From the NCBI GenBank assembly GCA_025358125.1, contig JANYKS010000075.1, positions 1-61,356 on the forward strand: a stretch of 61,356 bases of DNA. The letters are read 5' to 3'. Position numbers and translations under genes: made by a program. Shown here one piece after another: positions 1-8,052 of the stretch (position 1 is the stretch's first letter; each line of letters begins with the position of its first letter). The notes below the pieces were generated by a model. That model worked only from the letters and a program-made list of their open reading frames with translations. It was not told the DNA's origin and did not search any database. The stretch is from Actinomycetes bacterium. Lineage in GTDB: Bacteria > Actinomycetota > Acidimicrobiia > Acidimicrobiales > Ilumatobacteraceae.

Positions 1-119
1 CTCCCGGCGGCTCGTCGCTAGCGCTTCCCTCGCCGTATTAGTGGGTCGGCACTAGCCTCCGCTCCGCTTCGGCCGCTGCCTCCCGGCGGCTCGTCGCTAG
101 CGCTTCCCTCGCCGTATTA
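1..119. repeat. 79-bp tandem repeat cut by window start
   Basis: Bases 1-40 recur without a mismatch at 80-119, so the period is 79. The unit is rich in GC and ends in CGCCGTATTA. The first copy begins exactly at the window edge, so more copies probably lie upstream. The second copy ends four bases before the glnA ribosome binding site, so its TATTAA may serve as the -10 of glnA. No gene is seen in this stretch. Confidence 0.85.
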
Positions 120-123
120 ACTT

Positions 124-130
124 AGGAGGT
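124..130 (+). promoter_or_regulatory. glnA ribosome binding site
   Basis: AGGAGGT lies 7 bases before the ATG at 138. It overlaps possible starts at 129 (GTG) and 132 (ATG), which rules them out and fixes the start at 138. Confidence 0.8.
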
Positions 131-137
131 GATGTCG

Positions 138-1475
138 ATGAACGAACAGCAGCGCAACTACGTGCTCCACACTGTGGAAGAGCGCGGCGTCCGTTTGGTG
201 CGCTTGTGGTTCACCGACGTGCTCGGCAACTTGAAGAGCTTCGCGATCAGTCCGGCTGAGTTGGAGAACGCGCTCGAGGACGGGATGACATTCGACGGTT
301 CGTCGATCGACGGGTTCAGCCGGGTCCAGGAGAGCGACGTGCTGGCGATCCCCGATCCGAACACATTCGAAGTGTTGCCGTGGGGTGATCAGAAGGCGGC
401 CGAGGCACGGGTGTTCTGCGACATCCACAACCTCGATGGCACACCGTTCGAAGGCGACCCGCGCCAAGTGCTGCGTCGCAACCTCGAGGCCGCCCGCTCG
501 CTCGGGCTCACGTTCTTCGTCGCCCCTGACATGGAGTTCTTCTACTTCGCCCAACCGGTGCGCGGTCATCCTCCGGAACCACTCGACGAAGCCGGCTTCT
601 TCGACCTCACCGCGAGCGACGTCTCCGGTTCGCTGCGCAAGCAGACGATCCGTACTCTCGAGGCAATGGGCATCCCGGTCGAGTACAGCTTCCACGAAGA
701 CGCCCCGAGCCAGCACGAGATCGACCTCCGCCACAACGACGTGCTCAGCATGGCCGACTCAATCATGACCTTCCGGCTCGTTGTGAAGGAGGTGGCTGCC
801 AGCCAGGGCGTGTACGCGTCGTTCATGCCCAAGCCGCTAGAAGGCGTGCAGGGCTCCGGGATGCACTGCCACCTCTCACTGTTCAACGGCGAGGACAACG
901 CGTTCTATGCGGCGGACGACAACTACAACCTGTCGCCGATGGCGAAGCATTTCATGGCCGGCCTGCTGCGACACGCGGCCGAGATCACGGCAATCACGAA
1001 TCAAACGGTCAACAGCTACAAGCGGCTGGTCCCCGGCTTCGAGGCGCCGGTCCACATCAGCTGGGCCCGTAACAACCGCAGCGGGCTGATCCGGGTGCCG
1101 ATCCCGAAGAAGGGCAACCCCCTGGCCACCCGCATTGAATACAGGTCCCCAGACCCGGCCTGCAATCCGTACCTCGCGTTCTCAGTGATCCTGGCCGCCG
1201 GGATGCGCGGTATCCGCGAGCAATACGATCTGCCGATCGAGGCCGACGCGAACCTGTTCCAGATGGACGATGCTCAGCTCGTCAAGCTGGGGATCGATCA
1301 GATCCCGTCGTCGCTCGGCGATGCGCTGAAGGCGATGGAGGACTCCACGCTCGTCGCCGAAGCGCTCGGCGAGCACATCTTCGAATGGTTCCTGCGCAAC
1401 AAGCGCAACGAGTGGCGTGCCTACAAGGCCCACGTCAGCACGTTCGAACACGATCGGTACCTGAGGTCGTTGTGA
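138..1475 (+). CDS. glnA: glutamine synthetase, type I-alpha
   Basis: Forms glutamine from glutamate, ammonia and ATP in the cytosol. The 445-residue length and the collinear motifs DGSSIDGF, EDAPSQHEID, GSGMHCH, KRLVPGFEAP and RSPDP identify a class I enzyme. It lacks the 25-residue insertion of the beta type. The site that carries the adenylylated Tyr in beta enzymes reads NLFQM, with Phe, so control by adenylylation is not expected. Its stop overlaps the start of the next gene, a GlnR-like regulator (GTGA), which suggests the enzyme and its regulator are made together. The family is certain; which GlnA paralogue it is cannot be told from the sequence alone. Confidence 0.95.
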   Translation: MNEQQRNYVLHTVEERGVRLVRLWFTDVLGNLKSFAISPAELENALEDGMTFDGSSIDGFSRVQESDVLAIPDPNTFEVLPWGDQKAAEARVFCDIHNLDGTPFEGDPRQVLRRNLEAARSLGLTFFVAPDMEFFYFAQPVRGHPPEPLDEAGFFDLTASDVSGSLRKQTIRTLEAMGIPVEYSFHEDAPSQHEIDLRHNDVLSMADSIMTFRLVVKEVAASQGVYASFMPKPLEGVQGSGMHCHLSLFNGEDNAFYAADDNYNLSPMAKHFMAGLLRHAAEITAITNQTVNSYKRLVPGFEAPVHISWARNNRSGLIRVPIPKKGNPLATRIEYRSPDPACNPYLAFSVILAAGMRGIREQYDLPIEADANLFQMDDAQLVKLGIDQIPSSLGDALKAMEDSTLVAEALGEHIFEWFLRNKRNEWRAYKAHVSTFEHDRYLRSL

Positions 1476-2161
1476 ACACCCCGGCGGAGATGCTTGCGGT
1501 CTTTCCCGAGTCACCGCCGCCCGATCTGGCCCGCACCCTGGACCTCGGCGGCTACCGCTGGAAGGCTGTCTCCGGTGCCGACGACGTGGCCCGCAACGAA
1601 CCGGCCGCCGGCTGGGCGGGCGCTGTCGTCGCCTGCGACACCGACCCGGACGGCGCGTGGGCGCTGTGCCGCGCGCTGCGCAAGCGGGACGTGCCCGTTG
1701 CGCCACTGCTCCTGCTCGTCGGGGGTGGCCAGATCGGCGAGCTCGCGCTGCGCGACGACCTGTACGACGACTTCTGCCTGACGCCGTTCCATCCGGTCGA
1801 GCTCGAGGCGAGGCTGCGCCATCAGCTGTGGCGAGGCGGCGCCCGCGTGAAGCCCGACGTCGTCGAGTACAGCGACCTGGCGCTCAACGTCGAGACCTAT
1901 CAGGCATCGATCCAAGGTCGCCCGCTCGATCTCACATACATGGAGTATGAATTGCTCAAGTTCCTCGCCCAGAACCCCGGCAAGGTGTTCACCCGGGAGG
2001 TGCTGCTCAGTCGGGTGTGGGGCTATGAGTACTACGGCGGGGCCCGTACCGTCGACGTCCACATTCGCCGACTGCGGGCCAAGCTCGGCGAGGAGCACCA
2101 GAACCTGATCCAGACCGTACGAAGCGTCGGCTACCGCTTCGGCCAGAGCCGCTGGGGCTGA
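1472..2161 (+). CDS. glnR: GlnR-like orphan response regulator
   Basis: 229-residue OmpR-fold transcription factor. The C-terminal winged helix (about 130-226) has LDLTYMEYELLKFLA, FTREVLLSRVWGYEYYGG and RTVDVHIRRLRAKLG, the pattern of actinobacterial GlnR. The N-terminal receiver is degenerate: the usual KPF reads TPF at 104-106, so the conserved Lys is Thr, and no kinase gene is adjacent. Actinomycete GlnR proteins are known as atypical, phosphorylation-independent regulators of nitrogen genes. The GTG start sits inside the glnA stop. An earlier in-frame GTG within glnA has no support. The link to glnA makes a nitrogen role likely, but the symbol is inferred. Confidence 0.85.
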   Translation: MNTPAEMLAVFPESPPPDLARTLDLGGYRWKAVSGADDVARNEPAAGWAGAVVACDTDPDGAWALCRALRKRDVPVAPLLLLVGGGQIGELALRDDLYDDFCLTPFHPVELEARLRHQLWRGGARVKPDVVEYSDLALNVETYQASIQGRPLDLTYMEYELLKFLAQNPGKVFTREVLLSRVWGYEYYGGARTVDVHIRRLRAKLGEEHQNLIQTVRSVGYRFGQSRWG

Positions 2162-2185
2162 CCGGTCTCCCGGCATACTGCTTTG

Positions 2186-2431
2186 ATGAGCGACGAAACG
2201 ACCGGCATCACTGTCTATTGGCGCCCGGGTTGCGGCTACTGCAGCGGCCTGTTCCGCCAACTGGATCATCTGCAGGTCGCCTATGACGCCGTCGACATCT
2301 GGTGCGACCCCGAAGCTGCGGCGTTCGTGCGGGCGACTGCCAGCGGCAACGAGACGGTGCCGACCGTGTCGATCGGTGCGGTCACGCTCGTCAATCCCAC
2401 CGTGCACGAGGTGCTCGCCGCTCGGCAATGA
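2186..2431 (+). CDS. mrx1: mycoredoxin (glutaredoxin-like)
   Basis: 81-residue thioredoxin-fold protein with the CGYC active site near residue 17 and the TVPTVSIG segment that holds the cis-Pro. Both are typical of mycothiol-dependent mycoredoxin-1, which reduces mixed disulfides between proteins and mycothiol in actinobacteria. ATG at 2186 is preferred over TTG at 2183. A possible leaderless -10 (CATACT) lies six bases before it. The gene converges on the SGNH lipoprotein, with 30 bases between stops. Confidence 0.87.
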   Translation: MSDETTGITVYWRPGCGYCSGLFRQLDHLQVAYDAVDIWCDPEAAAFVRATASGNETVPTVSIGAVTLVNPTVHEVLAARQ

Positions 2432-2440
2432 CTGGCCAGC

Positions 2441-2474
2441 TCAACCGTTCAGGTCAACCGTTCAGGTCAACCGT
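2441..2474. repeat. 13-bp tandem repeat
   Basis: TCAACCGTTCAGG occurs at 2441-2453 and 2454-2466 and starts again at 2467. It spans the stop codon of the SGNH gene (minus strand) between two convergent genes. Confidence 0.85.
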
Positions 2475-3145
2475 GTGGCGATGGCGGCGCGGATCGTGTC
2501 CGCGAAGACGAGGATGCCGGCGTCGTTCGGGTGAACGCCGTCGTTGGTCAGGATCGCTTCCTTGGTGTCGGTGCACTGCTGATACCACTCGCCGACGGTT
2601 GCGTTGCCCCGCCTCTTCAACGTGTTGCGCAGGACTGAGTTGAACTGCTCGCACCCCTTGAGCTGGTCGTGGCGGTAAGCGTTCATCCACACGAGCGGCG
2701 TCTTGTCCGCGATGAGCTTCAGCGCCTTGTCGATCAGGCTCTGATAGTCCGAGTCGTTGGCGTAGAGGCCGGCGTCGTTGGTGCCGAGCGCGATGACCCA
2801 CATTCCCGGCGTGTCCGATGCGGCGATGAACTTGATCAATTCGATCCCCGGCGTGGGCTTCTTCGTGCCTGCCTCGATCCGCCGGCTCGGCTCGGCGTTG
2901 ATGGTGATCGAGCTGAACCCGACTTGGGTGAGTACCCGCTGCAGCGCAGTTTGCGATCTGGCTGTGATGCTGTCACCGACCATCGCGATCGACGCGGGCA
3001 ACTTCTTGGGGTCGGGATTGGGTTTGGAGTTCGAGTTCCCCGCCGGCGCGGCGTCGGCACCACCAGCGAGACGAGTCCGCGAAGTGCACGCGGCGAGCGT
3101 CGATGCCGAAGCGGCAAACAAGAACGTGCGGCGATTGATCAACAC
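2462..3145 (-). CDS. SGNH/GDSL hydrolase lipoprotein
   Basis: 227-residue exported esterase or acylhydrolase of the SGNH family. The GTG start gives an Arg-rich signal peptide ending in the lipobox LAAC, so the mature protein should be a membrane-anchored lipoprotein. Block I is MVGDSIT (catalytic Ser), block III is ALGTNDA (Gly/Asn oxyanion side) and block V is DGVHPND (Asp-His). These complete the triad. TTG at 3142 is another possible start. Substrate is not predictable. Candidates are O-acetyl groups of cell-wall polymers or lipids. Confidence 0.82.
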   Translation of the reverse strand: MLINRRTFLFAASASTLAACTSRTRLAGGADAAPAGNSNSKPNPDPKKLPASIAMVGDSITARSQTALQRVLTQVGFSSITINAEPSRRIEAGTKKPTPGIELIKFIAASDTPGMWVIALGTNDAGLYANDSDYQSLIDKALKLIADKTPLVWMNAYRHDQLKGCEQFNSVLRNTLKRRGNATVGEWYQQCTDTKEAILTNDGVHPNDAGILVFADTIRAAIATRLT

Positions 3146-3284
3146 GGCACCCAGTCTGTAGCACCTGGCGTCCGGTTTGTCCGCGGATAGCAGTGACCAA
3201 TGACCACAATTCGCCGACGCGACCATCGTCTCGTCGGGTGACTCGGCAAGAGAGACAGTTGCAGATGCAACAAGGCGGTGGTGA

Positions 3285-4655
3285 TCAATCGGCCAACCGC
3301 TGGATCCTGGCGGCGATCCGGCGGTGCTCGCTCAGACGCTGATCGACATCCGAGCTGACTAACGCGCCGTTGCGCACGATGCCGCGACCGCGCACGATCG
3401 TGTCGCGAGCGGCAACCGGGCCACAACGCAGCCACGCCTCGATCGGGTCGGCAATGGCCCCGGCAAACGCTGGTCCGGTCAGCGACCAAATGGCCACGTC
3501 GCCGACTGCCCCGACACTCAGGGTGCCGATTTCACCGATCCGCCCGAGGCAGCCGGCCCCGCCGACCGTTGCGCATTCGAGCGCCATCCGAGCGTCGCCG
3601 GCGCCTGCTCCGTTGCGCAGTTTGGCGAGCAGCATCGCCTGCCTGGCCTCGAGCCACAGCGAGCCTGAATCCGCCGAGGACGAGCCGTCGACTCCCAGAC
3701 CGACGTGCACGCCGGCGGCGCGAAGATCGACGACGGGGGCGATGCCGGACGCGAGGATCAGATTGCTGCTCGGACAGTGGGCCGCGCCGACGCCTGCTGC
3801 GCCGAGGCGATGGATCTCATCGTGATTGGGCATGACGCAGTGCGCGACCCATGTGCGGTTCGTGCACCAACCGGTCCGCTCGAGGTACTCCATCGGCCGG
3901 CACCCGAACGCGGTGAGGGAGAACTCGTCGTCTTCGGCATTCTCGGCGAAATGAGTGTGCAGGCGGACATCGAGTCGCTCGGCGAGTTCGGCCGAGCGAA
4001 CCATCAATTGCTCGGTGACGCTGAACGGTGAACACGGGGCGAGCGCGATCCGCACCATCGCGCCGTGCGTCCGGTCGTGGAAGCGTTCGACGGCTACCTC
4101 GCTGTCGGCAAGGATTTCATCGTCGTCCTGGACGACGATGTCGGGCGGGAGCCCTCCGTTCTTCTCCGACAGCGACATCGATCCGCGTGTCGGATGGAAG
4201 CGCATCCCGAGATCCACAGCTGCCGCGATTTCGGCCGCGAGCAGGTCACCCGCGCCACGGGGATGCAGGTAGAGGTGATCGGTCGACGTAGTGCAGCCGC
4301 CGAGCGCGAGCTCGGCGAGTCCGACCCACGCGGATGTGAACACCGCCTCTTCGTCGATCGCAGCCCACAGCGGATACAGCACCTTCAGCCACCCGAATAG
4401 CGGCGCCCTGGTCATCGGCGGATAGGCCCTGGTGAGGTTCTGGAACAGATGGTGATGGGCGTTGATCAGGCCCGGCGTGACGAGGCAGTCGGTGGCGTCG
4501 ATGGTCTCGGCGGCGTCGGGCGCCGGATCCATCGACGAACCGATCGCGCTCACCAGGCCGCCGGTGATCGCAACCCACCCACCGGCCAACTCGCGCCGCG
4601 CGTCGTCGACGGTGGCGAGCAGACGCGCGTTGCGGATGAGGAGTTCAGCGCTCAA
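3285..4655 (-). CDS. amidohydrolase, 8-oxoguanine deaminase-like
   Basis: 456-residue TIM-barrel metallo-deaminase of the TrzN/AtzA/8-oxoguanine deaminase group. Metal-site motifs are seen in order: INAHHH near residue 66, HTHFAE near 235, the HC in WVAHC near 271, and GVDGSSS near 323 with the catalytic Asp. This DGSSS form is characteristic of enzymes annotated as 8-oxoguanine deaminase, but other aminopurine or triazine substrates are possible. The start overlaps the stop of the PLP decarboxylase by four bases, so the two are co-translated. It is the last gene of a minus-strand run that begins with ridA. Confidence 0.85.
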   Translation of the reverse strand: MSAELLIRNARLLATVDDARRELAGGWVAITGGLVSAIGSSMDPAPDAAETIDATDCLVTPGLINAHHHLFQNLTRAYPPMTRAPLFGWLKVLYPLWAAIDEEAVFTSAWVGLAELALGGCTTSTDHLYLHPRGAGDLLAAEIAAAVDLGMRFHPTRGSMSLSEKNGGLPPDIVVQDDDEILADSEVAVERFHDRTHGAMVRIALAPCSPFSVTEQLMVRSAELAERLDVRLHTHFAENAEDDEFSLTAFGCRPMEYLERTGWCTNRTWVAHCVMPNHDEIHRLGAAGVGAAHCPSSNLILASGIAPVVDLRAAGVHVGLGVDGSSSADSGSLWLEARQAMLLAKLRNGAGAGDARMALECATVGGAGCLGRIGEIGTLSVGAVGDVAIWSLTGPAFAGAIADPIEAWLRCGPVAARDTIVRGRGIVRNGALVSSDVDQRLSEHRRIAARIQRLAD

Positions 4656-6025
4656 CGAAGCGAGTCCAGGATCTCGCCGACCTCATCGACGGTGGTCAGC
4701 GGATTGACGAAACAGAACCTCAGCACCGTCTCGCCGTTCCATGTCGTCGGCACGACGAAGGCCTCCCCAACGAGCAGCGCGTTGTCGCTCCAAGCCTGGT
4801 ACTGCTGCGGCGTCCAGCCGATCCGGCGGAACACCAGCACGGAGAGGTCGGGCTCGACGAGGAGTTCGACGTGATCGGCGGCGCGGATCAGATCGGCGGC
4901 GCCTGCCGTGACCTGCAGCGTGATGTCGACCGCCTTCGCGTACTGATCCGTGCCGTAGGTTGCCAAGCTGAACCAGAACGGCAGGCCGCGTGCGCGACGG
5001 CTGAGATGATGCGCGTAGTCGCTGGGGTTCCACTCGTGGTCGGCTCCGTCGCGGTGGAGCACGTCGAGGTATTCGGCGTGCTGTGTGTGCGCGGCGCGCG
5101 CGATCGACGGGTTGCGGTACAGCAGCGCACAGCAGTCGAACGGGGCGAACAGCCACTTGTGCGGATCGACGATGAAGCTGTCGCAGCGCTCGATCCCGGC
5201 GAACTTCGGGCGAGCGGTTGGCGAGCACAGCGCAGCCCCTCCGTACGCTCCGTCGATGTGGTACCACACGCCCAAGTCGTTCGCGATCCGCCCGGCGCCT
5301 GCGAGGTCGTCGATCACGCCAGCGTTGGTCGTACCGCTCGTCGCTACGATCGCGAAGATACGGCTGCGGTCCTCTTCTGGCAGATCACCGATCAGGGCGT
5401 GGAGTGCGTCGCCGTCCATCCGGCCGCGTTCGTCGGCAACGACTTTGACGATGTCGGCGTCCATCGCCCTGGCGGCCGACGCGATCGAGGAATGTGAACC
5501 CGTTGACGCAACGATCAGGCCGCGGACCCGGTCATGGCGACCTTGCGCGAGGAGACGCCAGTGGTAGCGGGCGGCAATCAGCGCCGACAGGTTGCCGATG
5601 GTGCCACCGCTGACGAACACACCCCCAGCCTCGCCCGGCAAACCGGCGAGATCAGCGAGCCAGCGCAGAGCCTGGTTCTCGGCGAACACTGCGCCGGCGC
5701 CCTCCATCCAGGAACCGGCGTAGATACTGCTCGCGCCAACGACGAAATCGAACAGGACCGACGCCTCCGTCGGCGCCGCCGGCACGAACGAGAGGAACTT
5801 GCTGTGATCGACGCTGATGGTGGCTGGGGCGAGCACGTCCTGGAACAGCTGCAGCGCCTGGAGACCCCCGATGCCCTCCGGCGTGATCGTGTTGCCGGCC
5901 ATCTCCTGCAGTTCCGCCTCGGTCCGGCCGCGGTCGAGTGGCGGTGGCGACAGACGCACACGTTCGACGGAGTAACGCACGATTGCGTCCGTGAGTGCCT
6001 CGATAGCAGCGTCGCGCTCGTGCAC
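4652..6025 (-). CDS. PLP-dependent group II decarboxylase
   Basis: 457-residue fold-type I enzyme of the aromatic amino acid/tyrosine/glutamate decarboxylase family. The PLP lysine is in DPHKWLFAPFDC (near residue 305). HIDGAYGG upstream holds the Asp that pairs with the pyridine nitrogen and GGTIGNL binds phosphate. The length matches aromatic-L-amino-acid decarboxylases. The GTG start shares one base with the stop of the small membrane protein upstream (TAGTG), and the stop overlaps the deaminase gene. The amine product cannot be predicted. Confidence 0.87.
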   Translation of the reverse strand: MHERDAAIEALTDAIVRYSVERVRLSPPPLDRGRTEAELQEMAGNTITPEGIGGLQALQLFQDVLAPATISVDHSKFLSFVPAAPTEASVLFDFVVGASSIYAGSWMEGAGAVFAENQALRWLADLAGLPGEAGGVFVSGGTIGNLSALIAARYHWRLLAQGRHDRVRGLIVASTGSHSSIASAARAMDADIVKVVADERGRMDGDALHALIGDLPEEDRSRIFAIVATSGTTNAGVIDDLAGAGRIANDLGVWYHIDGAYGGAALCSPTARPKFAGIERCDSFIVDPHKWLFAPFDCCALLYRNPSIARAAHTQHAEYLDVLHRDGADHEWNPSDYAHHLSRRARGLPFWFSLATYGTDQYAKAVDITLQVTAGAADLIRAADHVELLVEPDLSVLVFRRIGWTPQQYQAWSDNALLVGEAFVVPTTWNGETVLRFCFVNPLTTVDEVGEILDSLR

Positions 6026-6180
6026 TAGACGTTCAGGTCGAGCAGCTCGCTGCCCTCGGACCGGGCCTCCGCGTCCTTGTAGAGCAACTGGCCCAGCCCA
6101 GCCGCGATAACGGCCATCGAGAGGCCCACGACCACCGGGAAGAGCAGCAGGACGGCGACGATCACAATGGCACCAGGCAC
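6025..6180 (-). CDS. small single-pass membrane protein (51 aa)
   Basis: 51-codon gene too short for routine gene finding. The first half is one strongly hydrophobic segment (AIVIVAVLLLFPVVVGLSMA). The second half is polar (KDAEARSEGSELLDLNV). Support comes from context. The GTG start is exactly six bases after a TAGGCT -10 box, the stop overlaps the decarboxylase start (TAGTG), and the upstream tag gene ends four bases before it. The function is unknown. It may be a membrane tether or regulator for its neighbours. Confidence 0.6.
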   Translation of the reverse strand: MPGAIVIVAVLLLFPVVVGLSMAVIAAGLGQLLYKDAEARSEGSELLDLNV

Positions 6181-6184
6181 GAGA

Positions 6185-6754
6185 TCAGCCTAACGCAGCG
6201 CAGGGTTGATGGCGCGGGCACGACACGAGATGATCGTTCACCAGACCACATGCCTGCATATACGCGTAGCAGATCGTGGTGCCGACGAACCGGAAGCCAC
6301 GGCGCTTGAGCTCCTTGCTCATCAGGTCGCTGAGGACCGTGCTCGGGGGGACCTCGGCCATCGTCGAGTGGTGGTTCTGAATCGGGCGTCCGCCGACGAA
6401 GCTCCAGACGAACTGGACCGGGTCGTCGAGCTGCAACCATGCCCGCGCATTGTCGATCGTGCTCTCGATCTTCATCCGGTTGCGGACGATCGTTGCATCG
6501 CCGACAAGGCGCGCCGCGTCGGCATCGGTGTACGCGGCAATCCGTTCGACATCGAACTGATCGAACGCGGCGAAATACCCGTCGCGTTTGAGCAGGATCG
6601 TGCGCCAGCTGAGCCCGGCCTGCGCGCCCTCGAGGGTGAGGAACTCGAACAACGTCGTCGCGTCGCGCTGGGGGACGCCCCACACCGTGTCGTGATAGTG
6701 GCTCATCGCCGTATCGCTGCCGGCTGCCCAGGCGCAGCGGCCCGGTTCGCTCAT
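6185..6754 (-). CDS. tag: DNA-3-methyladenine glycosylase I
   Basis: 189-residue base-excision repair enzyme that removes 3-methyladenine from alkylated DNA. Recognised by RCAWA near the N-terminus, YHDTVWG, and the C-terminal HLVSCPRH. Cys and His from both ends make the zinc snap known for TAG. LSWRTILLKRDGY and NHHSTMAEVP also match the family. The ATG overlaps the stop of ridA (ATGA), so it is co-translated with it. Confidence 0.92.
   Translation of the reverse strand: MSEPGRCAWAAGSDTAMSHYHDTVWGVPQRDATTLFEFLTLEGAQAGLSWRTILLKRDGYFAAFDQFDVERIAAYTDADAARLVGDATIVRNRMKIESTIDNARAWLQLDDPVQFVWSFVGGRPIQNHHSTMAEVPPSTVLSDLMSKELKRRGFRFVGTTICYAYMQACGLVNDHLVSCPRHQPCAALG
6187..6192 (-). promoter_or_regulatory. 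-10 box, leaderless start of small membrane protein
   Basis: On the minus strand TAGGCT is followed by six bases and the GTG at 6180. The box lies in the last codons of tag, so it would be an internal promoter of the ridA-tag run. Confidence 0.45.
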
Positions 6755-7104
6755 TGCGGCTTGTACGCCCACGCCTCGATCTCGACGCCAGCACCGGCGA
6801 ACGGCAGGGCGGCGACGCCGACGGTGCTGCGGGCCGGCCGATGATCGCCGAAGCCGCCGGTGTAGGCCTCGTTGAACGTTGCGAAGGTGTCCATATCGGT
6901 GAGGAAGCACAGTGTCTTGGCAACGTCGCTGAGGTCAGCACCGACCGAGGCGAGCTGAGCGGTGAGGTTCACCAGCGCTTGAGTCGTCTGCGCGGAGACT
7001 CCACCCTCTACGAGAGCACCATCTTTGATACCGAGCTGACCCGACACGATGATCCAATCGCCGGCGCGGACAACAGGGCTGTATGGACCGAGAGGCTTCG
7101 ACAT
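6751..7104 (-). CDS. ridA: RidA family deaminase
   Basis: 117-residue trimeric chorismate-mutase-like fold protein. RidA proteins hydrolyse reactive enamines/imines made by PLP enzymes. The conserved Arg is present in ARSTVGVAALP and the family strand reads VAKTLCFLTDM. The ATG at 7104 is preferred because TACCAT lies seven bases upstream as a leaderless -10. The ATG at 7113 (three codons earlier) lies inside that box. It heads a run that includes a PLP decarboxylase, a fitting partner. Confidence 0.88.
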   Translation of the reverse strand: MSKPLGPYSPVVRAGDWIIVSGQLGIKDGALVEGGVSAQTTQALVNLTAQLASVGADLSDVAKTLCFLTDMDTFATFNEAYTGGFGDHRPARSTVGVAALPFAGAGVEIEAWAYKPQ

Positions 7105-7111
7105 GACCGCC

Positions 7112-7117
7112 ATGGTA
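7112..7117 (-). promoter_or_regulatory. -10 box of ridA
   Basis: TACCAT on the minus strand, seven bases before the ATG at 7104. Confidence 0.4.
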
Positions 7118-7171
7118 GACGGCGATGCGTGCGGTTGCGAATGGCACAGGCTCAACCCCGGTGGACGCAGG

Positions 7172-7177
7172 TAGCGT
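7172..7177 (+). promoter_or_regulatory. -10 box of lipoprotein gene, leaderless
   Basis: TAGCGT, then six bases, then the GTG at 7184. No ribosome binding site is seen. Confidence 0.45.
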
Positions 7178-7183
7178 GCGCCT

Positions 7184-8032
7184 GTGAAGTCCTTCGACAG
7201 GCGAACCTTCCTCGTCGCTTCCGGCGCACTCGCCCTCGCGGCATGCGCCGACAGCGCGAGCAAAGCGACCAACTACAGCCTCTTGCCACGATTCGGGCAG
7301 GATCTGATGGTGCCCGGCAAGGTGCGCATGGCGTTCTCGCTCGCCAACGACAACTCACCACTGTCCGATGGGCCTGGTGTGCTGAAGGGCCGGATTCTCG
7401 ACAGCGCCGGCACGGCCGTGATCCCCGCGATCTCCGCCAAGAAACGCCGCGTGTCCGAAGGCATCGTCTACTGGGATTTCCATGCCGAACTCGACAAAGT
7501 CGGCATCTACTACCTGCACGTCGATGGTGGCGACGCGAACGGCGGTGCGATCGGCATCAACGAGCCGTCGACGGTACTGGTGCCGTACCCGGGCCAGCAG
7601 TTACCGCCGTTCGACACGCCGACGACCGCCAACCCGGGCGCCGTCACCCCGATTTGTACCCGCCTCGCTGGCGGGCCGTGCCCGTTCCACGGCATCACCC
7701 TGACCGAGGCCCTCGCCAGTGCAAAGCCAGTCGTCTACCTGATCGGGACACCGGCGCACTGCCAATTCGGCACATGCGCCCCGGGACTCGAATTCCTGAT
7801 CAACGCCGGCAAGCGGCTCGGCGACAAGGTGGCAATCGTGCACGCCGAGGTGTACACCGACGACACCGCGACCACGGCCGCTCCGGCGGTAGACGCCTAT
7901 CACCTCGCGTTCGAGCCGGTGATGTTCTTCGCCGATCGCAACGGCAAGATCGCCGCGCGGCTCGATGGAGCGTGGGATCAATCAGAGTTGGACGAGACGA
8001 TCGACGCGCTCGTCGCCGGGCCAGGCGGCTGA
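7184..8032 (+). CDS. exported lipoprotein with thioredoxin-like fold
   Basis: 282 residues. The signal peptide has an Arg pair (DRRTF) and ends in the lipobox LALAAC, so it is probably a surface lipoprotein. The middle is beta-rich. The C-terminal part has HCQFGTCAP, a CxxxxC pair at the start of a thioredoxin-like segment (VVYLIGTPAHC), then LAFEPVMFFADRNGKIAARLDG, the usual end of such a domain. A redox or copper-handling role outside the membrane is possible but not shown. Confidence 0.72.
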   Translation: MKSFDRRTFLVASGALALAACADSASKATNYSLLPRFGQDLMVPGKVRMAFSLANDNSPLSDGPGVLKGRILDSAGTAVIPAISAKKRRVSEGIVYWDFHAELDKVGIYYLHVDGGDANGGAIGINEPSTVLVPYPGQQLPPFDTPTTANPGAVTPICTRLAGGPCPFHGITLTEALASAKPVVYLIGTPAHCQFGTCAPGLEFLINAGKRLGDKVAIVHAEVYTDDTATTAAPAVDAYHLAFEPVMFFADRNGKIAARLDGAWDQSELDETIDALVAGPGG

Positions 8033-8052
8033 CAACGCTCAGCCGCTGTTGA

